A stretch of 64,000 nt of DNA from Aquariibacter albus (GTDB taxonomy: Bacteria; Pseudomonadota; Gammaproteobacteria; Burkholderiales; Burkholderiaceae_C). Numbering within the stretch: position 1 is the first letter of the stretch; the number at the start of each line of letters is the position of its first letter. Below the pieces are notes generated by a model, which ran no database searches, was not told the origin of the DNA, and saw only the letters and a list, made by a program, of their open reading frames with translations. Shown here in pieces: positions 39,253-49,794 of this stretch. The stretch lies in NCBI RefSeq assembly GCF_014145335.1, contig NZ_JACIVI010000001.1, positions 1,302,001 to 1,366,000 of the forward strand, given 5' to 3'. The position numbers and the translations under genes were made by a program.

Positions 39253-40601
39253 CGGTTCTTTCGATCCGCCAGCGGCTCGTGCTGACGCTCGGGCTGAGCG
39301 CCGTGGCGGTGTTCGCCGTGGTCGGCGGGATCCTCTACTGGGCCCTGGCTCACCAGCTCGAACAGGCCGACCGCGACGGCCTGGCCGGCAAGGTCCGGAT
39401 CGTCCGCCACTTCATCGATGAAACGCGGGGCGGCAGCGTGGACGACCTGCGCCATCACATCGACGACGTGCTGATCGGCCACGGCGAGCTGCGCGTCTGG
39501 CTGCTGGACGCGCAGCGCCGCGTGACCGTCGGCGCCCCGGCCCTGCCGACGGTCGCCCATCGCATGGAAGGCGTGCTGCGCCTGGCGCATGCGGACGGCA
39601 CGCCGATGGAGGGCCTGGAGGTTGCCGTCGACAACGCCGGAGCCCTGCCCGTCGCGACGATGCTTGTCGCCATCGACATCCGTCCGCGCCTGCGCCTGCT
39701 GGCCGCTTACCTCGTCGTGCTGGTGGCTGCCTGCACCATCGGCGTGCTGGCGAGCATCGGTCTCGCGGCCTGGACGACCCGGCGCGGTCTGCAGCCGCTG
39801 GTCCGGCTCTCCGCGGAAGCCAGCGCCATCGCCCCGGCGTCCCTCTCGGTGCGGCTGCGCGACGACGCCGTCGATCCGGAAGTGCATGGGTTGGTGCGGG
39901 CGTTCAACGCGGCGCTGGACCGCGTCGAGCAGGCCTACCGCCGCATGGAGGCCTTCAACGCCGACGTGGCACACGAACTGCGCACACCGCTCGCCAGCCT
40001 GATCAATGCCGCCCAGGTCACGCTGTCCAGTGCCCGCCCCCACGAAGAGCTCGAACAGACGCTGGCCCAGCAGCTCGACCAGCTCGAGGAGATGAAAGGC
40101 ATGGTCAATGACATGCTGTTCCTGGCCCGCGCCGACCGCGGTGAGTCCGCGGCCGTGTGGCACGACCTCGACCTGCGCACCGAGGCCCGCAAGGCCCTGG
40201 ACTATTTCGAGGCGGCCCTCGCCGACGCGTCGATCACCGCCGAGCTGGTCGGCGACGCGCGCTCGCGCGGTGACGCCGGCCTGGTGCGGCGCGCACTGTC
40301 GAACCTGCTGTCCAACGCCATCAAGCACACGCCCCGCGGCGGCACGATCGAGTTGCGCCTGGGCCAGGAGGACGGTCAGGCCATCGTCGAGGTCTACAAC
40401 CCCGGCATGCCCATCCCCGAGGCCGTCAGGACACGGATGTTCGACCGCTTCTTCCGCGCCGACGGATCGCGCCAGCACAGCGGCGAGAGCGTCGGGCTCG
40501 GCCTGGCCATCGTCCGGGCCATCGCCGTCATGCACCGGGGCAGCGTCTTCGTCCGGTCCGAGACCAACGGCAACGCCGTCGGTCTGCGGCTGCCGGTCTA
40601 G
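39249..40601 (+). CDS. copS: Heavy-metal sensor histidine kinase
   Basis: A 450-aa membrane kinase. First TM ([20 protein letters not shown]), periplasmic sensor (about residues 35-155), second TM ([20 protein letters not shown]), HAMP, H-box with phospho-acceptor H242 ([14 protein letters not shown]), N-box ([14 protein letters not shown]) and G-boxes ([14 protein letters not shown]). A CusS/CopS/CzcS-type sensor of periplasmic metal. The periplasmic loop contains few His or Met, so the metal cannot be read from sequence. Starts inside the copR stop (ATGA) and its own stop overlaps the convergent cueR stop. Confidence 0.92.
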   Translation: MTVLSIRQRLVLTLGLSAVAVFAVVGGILYWALAHQLEQADRDGLAGKVRIVRHFIDETRGGSVDDLRHHIDDVLIGHGELRVWLLDAQRRVTVGAPALPTVAHRMEGVLRLAHADGTPMEGLEVAVDNAGALPVATMLVAIDIRPRLRLLAAYLVVLVAACTIGVLASIGLAAWTTRRGLQPLVRLSAEASAIAPASLSVRLRDDAVDPEVHGLVRAFNAALDRVEQAYRRMEAFNADVAHELRTPLASLINAAQVTLSSARPHEELEQTLAQQLDQLEEMKGMVNDMLFLARADRGESAAVWHDLDLRTEARKALDYFEAALADASITAELVGDARSRGDAGLVRRALSNLLSNAIKHTPRGGTIELRLGQEDGQAIVEVYNPGMPIPEAVRTRMFDRFFRADGSRQHSGESVGLGLAIVRAIAVMHRGSVFVRSETNGNAVGLRLPV

Positions 40602-41044
40602 CCCCGCCGTACCGCGGGCCGCGACGCGGCACGACCCGCCACAGGCCGCGCGACACCGGGGTCGGCCAGGCCCACGAGGATCGGGCAGTCCGGACGGTCG
40701 TCGCCGTGGCAGTCATGAACCAGGTGTTCGAGGGCGGCCTTCATCGCCAGCAACTCCGAGGCCTTCTGCTCCAGTTGACGGACATGCGCCTCGGCCAGGG
40801 CCTTGACCTGCCGGCTCGGCCGCCGCCGGTCCTGCCACAGGCCGACCAGTTCGGCGATCTCGGTCAGCGAAAAACCCAGGTCGCGCGCGTGCCGGATGAA
40901 GCGAAGCGTGTGCACCTCGCCGGGCTCGTACTGGCGGTAGCCCGACTCGGTGCGCCGCGCGGCCGGCAGAAGGCCACGACCTTCGTAGTGCCGGATCATC
41001 TTTGCGGAGACCCCGGAGGCCTCCGCCGCCTCGCCGATGTTCAT
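40598..41044 (-). CDS. cueR: CueR-type copper-responsive MerR regulator
   Basis: A 148-aa MerR protein. The ATG at 41044 starts MNIGEAAEASGVSAKMIRHY; a GTG 11 codons upstream exists but is not needed. The metal-binding loop has C112 and C120 in HDCHGDDRPDCPIL, the same spacing and numbering as E. coli CueR, plus the short allosteric helix region. It binds Cu(I)/Ag(I) with very high affinity. Three matching operators (41087, 41152, 42299) show it controls itself, copZ and copA. The tail is Ala/Arg-rich. Confidence 0.92.
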   Translation of the reverse strand: MNIGEAAEASGVSAKMIRHYEGRGLLPAARRTESGYRQYEPGEVHTLRFIRHARDLGFSLTEIAELVGLWQDRRRPSRQVKALAEAHVRQLEQKASELLAMKAALEHLVHDCHGDDRPDCPILVGLADPGVARPVAGRAASRPAVRRG

Positions 41045-41079
41045 CACGACAAGCTCCTCGAACTCTCGAATGAGCACCC

Positions 41080-41110
41080 AGTCTAGACCTTCCCATCATG
41101 GCAAGGTCAA
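41080..41110 (-). promoter_or_regulatory. CueR-type promoter reading into cueR
   Basis: On the minus strand: -35 TTGACC (41110-41105), 19-bp spacer, -10 TAGACT (41085-41080). The spacer holds the dyad ACCTTGCC/GGGAAGGT (41087-41107), a textbook CueR operator. Suggests autoregulation. Confidence 0.85.
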
Positions 41111-41148
41111 GCACCGTGCAGCGAATTGGACGAAGCCCTCGAACCGGC

Positions 41149-41180
41149 TTGACCCTCCCACGATGGCAAGGACGAAAGTA
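41149..41180 (+). promoter_or_regulatory. CueR-type promoter of copZ
   Basis: -35 TTGACC (41149-41154), dyad ACCCTCCC/GGCAAGGA (41152-41172), and a weak -10 AAAGTA (41175-41180) after 20 bp. It lies 30 bp before the copZ ATG. Confidence 0.75.
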
Positions 41181-41209
41181 ACCGGGTCATCAACGTGCAG
41201 GAGAGCACC

Positions 41210-41485
41210 ATGAGCAACACGATCCGGTTCCGAGTCGACGACATGACCTGCGGCCACTGCGTCCGCACCATCACCGCGGCGATCCGGGCGACCGACCCGC
41301 GAGCCGAGGTCGAAATCGATCTGGCGACTCGCCTGGTGCAGGTGGACTCGGCCACCGTCGACGCCAGCCAGCTGAGGCGGTCCATCGCCTCGGCCGGCTA
41401 CACACCGGTGGCGGTATCCGACGCACCGACGCCGCAAGCGCCCGACCTCAAGGCCGCACGGCGCGGCGCCTGCGGCTGCTGCTGA
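41210..41485 (+). CDS. copZ: CopZ-like copper chaperone (heavy-metal-associated domain)
   Basis: A 91-aa protein. ATG 41210 is chosen (CAGGAG 7 bases upstream) over GTG 41195. An HMA ferredoxin-like fold with MTCGHCVRTITAAI (CxxC metal motif) and ATRLVQVDSATVDASQLRRS; the extended C-terminus ends GACGCC with extra cysteines. Cytoplasmic Cu(I) carrier that hands copper to CopA and CueR. Preceded by a CueR promoter. Confidence 0.9.
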   Translation: MSNTIRFRVDDMTCGHCVRTITAAIRATDPRAEVEIDLATRLVQVDSATVDASQLRRSIASAGYTPVAVSDAPTPQAPDLKAARRGACGCC

Positions 41486-41593
41486 CGCACCACGGCACGC
41501 CGGGATTGACCTCCGTCAAGCCCGGCGCCGCCAAACGGGCGCAAGCTGGCCGCATGGACGCCACGACGGCGTCGTCACCTTGCGGAGAACACC

Positions 41594-41989
41594 ATGAAGC
41601 TCATCATCGGATCGATCGCGCTGGCGACACTGACGGGCTGCGCGACGGCCGTCGGCAGCGACGCGAAGGACGAGCACAGGGGCCACCATCCGAAGGCGTC
41701 GCCGGCGGCGGCACCCATCGCCTACGAGCAGCAGATGGCCGCGATGCACGAGATGCACCGGAAGATGGCCGCCGCGAAGACGCCGGATGAGCGCGCGGCG
41801 CTGATGAAGGATCACAGGCAGTCCATGCAGGACGGCATGGCGATGATGGGCCGGATGCGCGAGGGCATGGGCGCCAAGGGGCCGATGGCGATGGACCCCG
41901 AGACCATGAAGCGCCGCATGGACATGATGGAAATGATGATGCAGATGATGATGGACCGGGAGGCCATGAAGCCGCCCGCCGAGCGCTAG
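41594..41989 (+). CDS. Met/His-rich exported lipoprotein
   Basis: A 131-aa protein. MKLIIGSIALATLTGC is a lipoprotein signal. The mature part has HRGHHPK and a remarkable methionine density: QQMAAMHEMHRKMAAAK and, near the C-terminus, RRMDMMEMMMQMMMDREAMK. Methionine clusters bind Cu(I)/Ag(I), so a periplasmic copper sponge is the likely role. It lies between copZ and the DUF2933 gene in the CueR regulon. Confidence 0.75.
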   Translation: MKLIIGSIALATLTGCATAVGSDAKDEHRGHHPKASPAAAPIAYEQQMAAMHEMHRKMAAAKTPDERAALMKDHRQSMQDGMAMMGRMREGMGAKGPMAMDPETMKRRMDMMEMMMQMMMDREAMKPPAER

Positions 41990-42009
41990 CTAGGCCGGGA
42001 TCCCTCGCC

Positions 42010-42255
42010 ATGGACTATCCCGAACCACGCCGGCCGCCGATCTGGCGCAGCCCCCTCGGCCTCGTTCTGCTGGCGGCCGCAGCGTTCGGCGCCTATGTTC
42101 TGCTGACCCGGCACTTCGATCACCTGCTCCAGGCCGTGCCCTTCCTGATCCTGCTGGCCTGTCCCTTGATGCACCTGTTCCACCGCGGCCATCATGGCCG
42201 CCACGGCGGCGGCGAACCCGGCGGCGCACCGAACGAGGAACGACCACCCCGCTGA
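42010..42255 (+). CDS. DUF2933-type small membrane protein
   Basis: An 81-aa protein with one or two hydrophobic helices (SPLGLVLLAAAAFGAYVLLT, then LQAVPFLILLACPLMHLFHR) followed by HGRHGGG. CPLMHLFMHG-like ends are typical of DUF2933 proteins encoded with copper ATPases and oxidases; function unknown. Starts 20 bases after the lipoprotein stop, likely co-transcribed. Confidence 0.85.
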   Translation: MDYPEPRRPPIWRSPLGLVLLAAAAFGAYVLLTRHFDHLLQAVPFLILLACPLMHLFHRGHHGRHGGGEPGGAPNEERPPR

Positions 42256-42295
42256 CCTCGCAGTGCCCCGGCCCGGCGCTGCGTCAACGTACCGC

Positions 42296-42326
42296 TTGAC
42301 TCTCCAACGGTGGGAAGGTCGAGACT
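42296..42326 (+). promoter_or_regulatory. CueR-type promoter of copA
   Basis: -35 TTGACT (42296-42301), 19-bp spacer with dyad ACTCTCC/GGGAAGGT (42299-42319), -10 GAGACT (42321-42326). It lies 24 bp upstream of the copA ATG. Confidence 0.82.
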
Positions 42327-42350
42327 GCCTTCCATCACAAGGAGCACGCG

Positions 42351-44684
<2,334 letters not shown>

Positions 44685-44756
44685 CGGAGTCGATCGAGCG
44701 GGCCGCGACGAAAGCCAGCAGGTCAGCCTGATAGGCTGGTGACGAATTGTCCGGTT

Positions 44757-44782
44757 CGATGATTCTCCGGGCGAAGTCATCG
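44757..44782. promoter_or_regulatory. 26-bp palindrome, copy 4 (upstream of excisionase/integrase)
   Basis: Half-sites CGATGATTCT and CGATGACTTC (opposite strand), 6-bp centre, same length as the three backbone copies 32-36 kb away. It lies 35 bp before the excisionase-like ATG, close enough to overlap its promoter. Confidence 0.65.
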
Positions 44783-44817
44783 CACGACCGTGAGCTGCCC
44801 TCGCCTACGCTGTGCAC

Positions 44818-45111
44818 ATGCCCAGCCAGACCGCCACCCTCGAATCTCCGCCATCGAGGCCGCCCAGTCGGGTTGGCCGCAAGCCGCAGGTCCCGCCCGA
44901 CCTGTCCCGCTGGGCCGTCACCCCCGCACGGGCTGACTACGTCACCATCCCGATCGCCGCGGCAATCACGGGGTATTCGGCCAAGGCCATCCGGCGCAAG
45001 ATCGAGGCTGGAGTCTGGCTCGAAGGCCGCGAGTTCCGCCGCGCGCCCGACGGTCATGTGCTGATCAGCGTGAAGGGGTATGAGCTATGGGTCGAAAGGG
45101 GTCGGGCGTAG
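44818..45111 (+). CDS. Excisionase/AlpA-like small DNA-binding protein
   Basis: A 97-aa protein (GTG at 44812 is an alternative). After a Pro-rich N-terminus, residues about 40-95 form a winged-helix, MerR/AlpA-like fold: YVTIPIAAAITGYSAKAIRR, then KIEAGVWLEGREFRRAPDGH and VLISVKGYELWVERG. Such proteins bend att DNA for excision or regulate integrase. The 3' end overlaps the integrase gene by 25 bp in another frame, so they are co-translated. Confidence 0.8.
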   Translation: MPSQTATLESPPSRPPSRVGRKPQVPPDLSRWAVTPARADYVTIPIAAAITGYSAKAIRRKIEAGVWLEGREFRRAPDGHVLISVKGYELWVERGRA

Positions 45112-46268
45112 AGGTTCGCGGCAACTCGATCCGCATCCAGTTCACCTTCAACGGCGAGGTGCTGCGCCGCACGCTCAGCGTCGAAGGCAAGCCGCTGCCG
45201 CCGACCGCGGCAAACCTGAAGTACGCCCACCGGCTGGCGGCGGAGATCCGCGAGCGCATCCGCTTCGGCAGCTTCTCGCTCGCCGAATACTTCCCGGCCG
45301 ATGGCGACGTCGGCCAGCCGATGACCGTCGGCACCCAGCTCGACGACTGGCTCGCCGCGCAGCGCCTGGAAGCCTCGACCAGCGCAGGCTACTCGAGCGC
45401 GATCCGCTTCTGGAAGGCCGCGGTCTGCGACCGCCGCGGCGCCAGGCTCGGCGACCGCCCGGTGCGCATGCTCAAGCACAGCGACGTGCTGACCGCCCTC
45501 GCCTCGCGCCCCACCCTGTCGGGCAAGACCGTCAACAACTACGTGTCGGTGCTCCGCAAGGCGATGGAACTCGCCGTTGCCGACAAGGCGATCCCGACCA
45601 ACCCGGTCAGCGCCGTCACCCGGGCCAAGCACCAGAAGCCCCTGCCCGACCCGTTCTCGCGCGAGGAGGCCGAGTCCATCGTCGCCGACATGACGGCCCA
45701 CTACCCGGCCCCGATCGCGAACTACATCGAGTTCAAGTTCTTCACCGGCCTTCGCACCTCCGAGAGCTTCGGCCTGCACTGGCGCGATGTCGACCTCGCC
45801 GGCAAGCACCTGCTCGTGCACCGAGCCATCGTGCGTGGCGTCGAGAAGAACAATACCAAGACCAACACCGCCCGCCAGGTCATCCTCAACAGCCGCGCGC
45901 TCGCGGCGCTGAAGCGCCAGCGCAAGCACACCCAGATGCGTGACGCACACGTCTTTCTCGACCCGCGCTACGGCGAGCCCTGGCTCGAGGAACGCGCCTT
46001 CCGTCGCAGCTACTGGGAACCCACGCTGCGTCGCCTGGGCATGCGCTACCGGCCGCCGTACAACACCCGCCACACCTACGCGACCATGATGCTGATGGCC
46101 GGCATGACGCCGGCCTTCTGCGCCAAGCAGCTCGGCCACTCGGTCGAGATGTTCCTGCGCACCTACGCGAAGTGGATCGACGGCGGCCAGAATGCGCTGG
46201 AGATGGGCCGCCTCGAAGCTGCGCTTTCCCCGGATGGCCAGCAGACACAGCCCGGCAAGATCAAGTGA
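45087..46268 (+). CDS. int: Tyrosine-recombinase integrase of the element
   Basis: A 393-aa integrase. Residues 1-70 are an Arm-binding (DUF3596-like) domain (GSGVEVRGNSIRIQFTFNGE); about 75-190 the core-binding SAM-like domain (VGTQLDDWLAAQRLEASTSA); about 200-375 the catalytic domain: Arg in FFTGLRTSESFGLHW, the box II PPYNTRHTYATMM where the usual His is Tyr but RH is kept, AKQLGHSVEMF, and nucleophile Tyr in LRTYAKWI. Catalyses integration into and excision from the attachment site, presumably the tRNA-His 3' end at 47550. Confidence 0.93.
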   Translation: MGRKGSGVEVRGNSIRIQFTFNGEVLRRTLSVEGKPLPPTAANLKYAHRLAAEIRERIRFGSFSLAEYFPADGDVGQPMTVGTQLDDWLAAQRLEASTSAGYSSAIRFWKAAVCDRRGARLGDRPVRMLKHSDVLTALASRPTLSGKTVNNYVSVLRKAMELAVADKAIPTNPVSAVTRAKHQKPLPDPFSREEAESIVADMTAHYPAPIANYIEFKFFTGLRTSESFGLHWRDVDLAGKHLLVHRAIVRGVEKNNTKTNTARQVILNSRALAALKRQRKHTQMRDAHVFLDPRYGEPWLEERAFRRSYWEPTLRRLGMRYRPPYNTRHTYATMMLMAGMTPAFCAKQLGHSVEMFLRTYAKWIDGGQNALEMGRLEAALSPDGQQTQPGKIK

Positions 46269-46298
46269 CAGAGCCCGCCGACCGCCCGCGTCGCACGC

Positions 46299-46808
46299 TC
46301 AAGGCTCGCGCAGCGCCTGGTCGACCGTCGCCAGCATCAGGCACAAGGTCATCGGCTTGACCGGCGACTCGATGAAACCGCGCGAGAGGTAGAAGCGCCG
46401 GGCTTGCTCCGACAGGGCATGCACCAACAGCGCGGTGACGCCAGCGATGTCGGCGGCCTGGATCGCGCGCCGGATGGCGTCGTTGAGCAGCGCCGTGCCG
46501 ATGCCCTGCTGGTGGTGGCTCTTGTGGATGGCCAGGCGCCCGAGGACGAGCACTGGAACCGGGTCGGGCCGGTTGCGCCTCATCGTGGACGGCGCTTCGG
46601 CGTGGCCGACGGCGCCGGCGGCCAGGCAGTAGTAGCCGACCACGCGATCGCCCTCGCACACGACATAGGTGCGGGACGAACCATTGGCCTGGTTCTTGGC
46701 CGCGCGGCGCCTCAGCCAGTCGTCCAGCGAGGGCTCGCCGCTGTCGAAGCCGGCGAGCTGGTGCTCGTCGCTCAGCGGCTGCGGCGCCGACAGCATCGGC
46801 AGCGTCAC
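46299..46808 (-). CDS. tacT: GNAT-family toxin (TacT-like acetyltransferase)
   Basis: A 169-aa protein; the GTG at 46808 overlaps the antitoxin stop (GTGA); ATG 46796 is internal. FDSGEPSLDDWLRRRAAKNQ is the N-terminal signature of TacT toxins; acetyl-CoA site HKSHHQQGIGTALLNDAI (Q-x-x-G-x-G-type) and the conserved ARRFYLSRGFIESP follow. TacT toxins acetylate aminoacyl-tRNAs and stop translation. With its DUF1778 antitoxin it stabilises the element between integrase and attachment site. Confidence 0.9.
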   Translation of the reverse strand: MTLPMLSAPQPLSDEHQLAGFDSGEPSLDDWLRRRAAKNQANGSSRTYVVCEGDRVVGYYCLAAGAVGHAEAPSTMRRNRPDPVPVLVLGRLAIHKSHHQQGIGTALLNDAIRRAIQAADIAGVTALLVHALSEQARRFYLSRGFIESPVKPMTLCLMLATVDQALREP

Positions 46809-47131
46809 TTCACGCGTTGGCCGGTGGCTTTCCCTGTGGCTGACGGCTTTGCCGTGCTCGACTCCCAAGGTGCGCGGGCGCCGAGGGTGCGACGCAGGCG
46901 GTCGGTGGGCGCCGGCGGCTTGTCGAGCATGGCCTGGAAGGCGTCGAAGCTCTTCGCGTCGAGCGCGAAGTAGGTCTGATCGAGCAGCACGTCCTCGGCC
47001 TGCCTGCAGGCCGCTTCGAGCATGAAGTCCGAGCGGCTGCGGCCCAGGCGCTCGGCGGCCTGGTCGATCAGGTCGCGCTGCCCGGCCTTGGCGCGGATGC
47101 TGATCGTGACGGGCTCTTGGGTGTAGGCCAT
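46805..47131 (-). CDS. tacA: DUF1778 (TacA-like) antitoxin
   Basis: A 108-aa protein starting MAYTQEPVTISIRAKAGQRD, a ribbon-helix-helix domain, then LGRSRSDFMLEAACRQAEDV and the toxin-binding tail DAKSFDAFQAMLDKPPAPTD. It represses its own promoter with the toxin (family knowledge). A -10-like TACAAT is seen on the minus strand at 47168-47173, 37 bp upstream of the ATG. Confidence 0.88.
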   Translation of the reverse strand: MAYTQEPVTISIRAKAGQRDLIDQAAERLGRSRSDFMLEAACRQAEDVLLDQTYFALDAKSFDAFQAMLDKPPAPTDRLRRTLGARAPWESSTAKPSATGKATGQRVK

Positions 47132-47549
47132 GAGATGCTTTTCGTGTACTGCGTTCTCGATGCCAACATTGTATGTCATTTGTCCATACATCTGAGGGCC
47201 GCGCCGCAGGAGGTCGGCCTGCGTGCCCGCGCAGCGCGTCGCGGGCGGGTTCCATCCGCCGACGCGAAGGTGCCGACCCAACGAGCGGGATCCGGGTAGC
47301 CGAGCTGCTCGCACCGGAGCCGCAGGCCCGACCCGAATTGATCGATCCGGCCAGCCGACTTGCCTTGGTTCGAGAAGTCTCAGCGGTGCGGATCTGGCTC
47401 CGCGCGAGACATGTTCTCGGCGCGCTTCGTAGAGCTCGAAGGGCCTCTCCGAGGCTTCGCCTCGGGGCACGTTCAACTACGGATTTATCCCAGATTTATC
47501 CCACAAAAGGCCTTGGCAGGCCTAACGTGTTGATTTCAAAGGGAAATTT
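47132..47549. other. Element right-end region between TacA and tRNA-His
   Basis: 418 bp without a convincing gene. It holds the tacA promoter (TACAAT near 47170), a GC-rich middle with no recognised feature, a tandem 11-bp repeat (47482-47503) and an AT-rich tail running into the tRNA-His 3' end. Expected place of the attR arm and integrase binding sites. Confidence 0.5.
47482..47503 (+). repeat. Tandem 11-bp direct repeat near the attachment site
   Basis: GATTTATCCCA occurs twice with no gap, 47 bp from the tRNA-His 3' end. Spacing and position suggest integrase arm-type binding sites; unproven. Confidence 0.5.
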
Positions 47550-47570
47550 TGGGGTGGCTGATGGGACTCG
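47550..47570. other. Presumed chromosomal attachment site (tRNA-His 3' end)
   Basis: The element lies on the 3' side of the tRNA-His gene, with integrase and excisionase next to it and only core genes on the other side. Integrative elements usually recombine within tRNA 3' ends and leave a duplicate at the far end. That second copy is not found in this window, so the left end must lie outside. Exact crossover is unknown. Confidence 0.5.
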
Positions 47571-47626
47571 AACCCACGACGACCAGAATCACAATCTGGG
47601 ACTCTACCAACTGAGCTACAGCCACC
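47550..47626 (-). tRNA. tRNA-His (anticodon GTG)
   Basis: 77 nt including the extra 5' G(-1) and encoded CCA. Acceptor GTGGCTG/CAGCCAC, D-arm with TAGCTCAGTTGGTAGAG, anticodon loop TTGTGAT, T-arm GTGGGTTCGAGTCCCAT. All four stems pair. Discriminator C73 opposite G(-1) confirms histidine identity. Confidence 0.97.
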
Positions 47627-47645
47627 ACAGAGGCAAGAGTATAGC

Positions 47646-49574
47646 TCAGCGCGCTCCGCCATCCACCGGCTTGGCGGTCTTCGGGGTCAGCACGCGCGCT
47701 TTGTAGCGTGTCTTCAACGCTTCGACGTAGGCGTCGGACTCGATCGAGGCCCACAGTGCCGCGTACTGGCCCTGCAACTGCTTGGCGTCGCCGGCGGCGG
47801 GATCGCGCGGCAGGACCTTGTCGACCCGTGCCACGAGGTAGCCATCGCCCCCCAGGTCGACGCCCAGCCAGGCCGGCAGCTTGTCAGCCGGTGCAGCCAG
47901 CACGGCGTCGAGGGCGGCCGGGCTCAAGCCCTGCGGGTTCGGCCGCGACACGGTCACCGGCGCAGCCAGGCCGCTTTCCGCGGCCGCGCCTTCAGCGCCC
48001 TTCCACAGCGCGAGCTTGGCCTGGCCTTCCTGGCGGGCCAGCTCGGCCGCCTTGGCCAGGCCGACACGGCTGCGAACGATCTCGCGGGCTTCCTCCAGGC
48101 TGAGCTTGCGCTTCTCGCGGTACTCGACGACGCGCGCGGCCGCCAGGCGGTTGCCGCCGAGGTCGACGGTCTCGGTGTTGCGCTTGTCCTTGAGGACGGC
48201 GTCGGTGAAGAGGGCCGCGACGAACTTCGCGCTGCCCAGCGGGCTGACCTTGTCGTCCTTCACCGCGCTGCGGCCGATGAGCGAGCCGGTCTGCACCGTG
48301 AGGCCCAGCTTGTCGGCCGCCGGCTGCAGGCTGTCGGACTGCTCGTAGACGAGGTTGCTGAAGGCCTCGGCCTGCTCGGCATAAAGCTTCTGCGCGCGTT
48401 CCTTGCGCAGATTGCCCTCGATCTCCTCGCGCACCTCGGCCAGGGTGCGCTTGCCCTTGCCGCGCTCGCCGGTGGTCTGGATGATGTGGAAGCCGAACTC
48501 GGTCTCGACGAGTTCGCTGATCGCGCCGACCGGCATCTTGAACACCATGTCCTCGAAGGGCTTGGCCATCGCGCCGCGACCGAAGTAGTCGAGGTCGCCG
48601 CCGCGGGCGGCCGAACCCTTGTCCTCCGAGCGCTCCTTGGCCAGCTCGGCGAAGCGCTCGGGCTTCTCGCGCAGCAGGGCGAGGATCTCGGTGGCCTTGG
48701 CGCGGGCGGCAGCACGCCGGTCGGCCGGGTCCTTCGCGTCGGACTGGATCAGGATGTGGCGGGCACGACGCTCCTCCGGCTGGCTGTAGAGTGCGGCATT
48801 GGCCTCGTAGGCTGCCTGCACCTCGGCATCCGTGAGCTGGATCTTGGCCGCGATCTGGGTGGCATCGAGCACCAGGTAGGCCAGCTTCAGGCGCTCGGGG
48901 GCCGACAGGGCTTCCGCGTTCGCCGGGTCCTGGTAGTGGGCCTCGATCTCGGCCTCGCTCGGCTCGACCTTGGCGCGGAAGCTGCCCGCGTCGAAGCGGG
49001 CCAGCCGCACCTCGCGGCGCTGCATCAGCGCGTCCAGCGCCGATTCCGCGGCCACGCGGGAGCCGGTCGGGCTGTTGCCGATGCCGAGCAGCACCTGGCG
49101 CACGGCCAGGTCCTGACGCAGGCGGGCCTCGAACTGCGCCACGCTCATGCCCTGAGCCTCGATGAGCGCGCGGTTCAGCGTGCCATCCGGGTTGCGCAGA
49201 AAGGCGAAGTCGGCGTTGGTCTGGAACAGCCGGGCCAGGCGCTCGTCGGAGACGGCCAGGTGCTGCTTCTGCGCGGCCAGCAGCAGGGTGCGTTCACGCA
49301 GCATGCTCTGCAGCGTCTGCTGGCGGGCTTCGGGCGTGTCGAGCTGCTTGATGTCGAGCTCGGCATCCTGCGCACGCAGCCGTTCGATGCTGTTGCGGTG
49401 GGTGGCATCCCACTCGGCGGCACTGATCTTCAGTTCGCCGACCTGGGCGGCATCGCCGCCCCCTTCCTTGAAGCCGTCATAGCCCTGCAGGCCGAGGAAG
49501 ACAAAGGACGGGAAGATCAGCAGCACAAGGATGAACTGCAGGACCCGCTGGTTGTTGCGGACAAAGTCGAACAT
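47646..49574 (-). CDS. ppiD: PpiD-like periplasmic peptidyl-prolyl isomerase/chaperone
   Basis: A 642-aa protein starting MFDFVRNNQRVLQFILVLLI, an N-terminal membrane anchor. SurA_N-type helices follow (AAEWDATHRNSIERLRAQDA), then a parvulin PPIase domain near the middle (RARHILIQSDAK, RFAELAKERSEDKGSAARGG, FGFHIIQTTGERGKG). A C-terminal helical segment completes it. Helps outer-membrane and secreted proteins fold near the Sec translocon. First core-genome gene after the island; the terminator at 49602 precedes it. Confidence 0.92.
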   Translation of the reverse strand: MFDFVRNNQRVLQFILVLLIFPSFVFLGLQGYDGFKEGGGDAAQVGELKISAAEWDATHRNSIERLRAQDAELDIKQLDTPEARQQTLQSMLRERTLLLAAQKQHLAVSDERLARLFQTNADFAFLRNPDGTLNRALIEAQGMSVAQFEARLRQDLAVRQVLLGIGNSPTGSRVAAESALDALMQRREVRLARFDAGSFRAKVEPSEAEIEAHYQDPANAEALSAPERLKLAYLVLDATQIAAKIQLTDAEVQAAYEANAALYSQPEERRARHILIQSDAKDPADRRAAARAKATEILALLREKPERFAELAKERSEDKGSAARGGDLDYFGRGAMAKPFEDMVFKMPVGAISELVETEFGFHIIQTTGERGKGKRTLAEVREEIEGNLRKERAQKLYAEQAEAFSNLVYEQSDSLQPAADKLGLTVQTGSLIGRSAVKDDKVSPLGSAKFVAALFTDAVLKDKRNTETVDLGGNRLAAARVVEYREKRKLSLEEAREIVRSRVGLAKAAELARQEGQAKLALWKGAEGAAAESGLAAPVTVSRPNPQGLSPAALDAVLAAPADKLPAWLGVDLGGDGYLVARVDKVLPRDPAAGDAKQLQGQYAALWASIESDAYVEALKTRYKARVLTPKTAKPVDGGAR

Positions 49575-49601
49575 CGTGGACGGTGCGCAGCGCGTGAGAA
49601 A

Positions 49602-49628
49602 CAAAAAAGGCGAACCGGGGTTCGCCTT
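49602..49628 (-). terminator. Intrinsic terminator after tRNA-Val
   Basis: On the minus strand AAGGCGAACC pairs with GGTTCGCCTT, followed by a TTTTTT run. It ends the hupB/tRNA-Val transcription unit just upstream of ppiD. Confidence 0.85.
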
Positions 49629-49687
49629 GTGTCCGGAGCCCCGGGATCGGGCGCCGCAGTGTAGCCGTCGGGGCTGGACCGGTGCGT

Positions 49688-49763
49688 TGGTGGGTGCTGA
49701 GGGGCTCGAACCCCCGACCTACGCCTTGTAAGGGCGCCGCTCTACCCACTGAGCTAAGCACCC
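49688..49763 (-). tRNA. tRNA-Val (anticodon TAC)
   Basis: 76 nt with encoded CCA. Acceptor GGGTGCT/AGCACCC, D-arm TAGCTCAGTGGGTAGAGC, anticodon loop CTTACAA, T-arm GGGGGTTCGAGCCCCT. Stems all pair. It lies 31 bases downstream of hupB on the same strand. Confidence 0.97.
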
Positions 49764-49794
49764 GCACCGGTCGATGCGGCCCGGCGGCCTCGTC

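Noticed and set aside
47173-47706. A 177-codon open frame across the element end, tRNA-His and the ppiD 3' end
   Set aside because: It runs through a tRNA gene in antisense and into ppiD; not coding.
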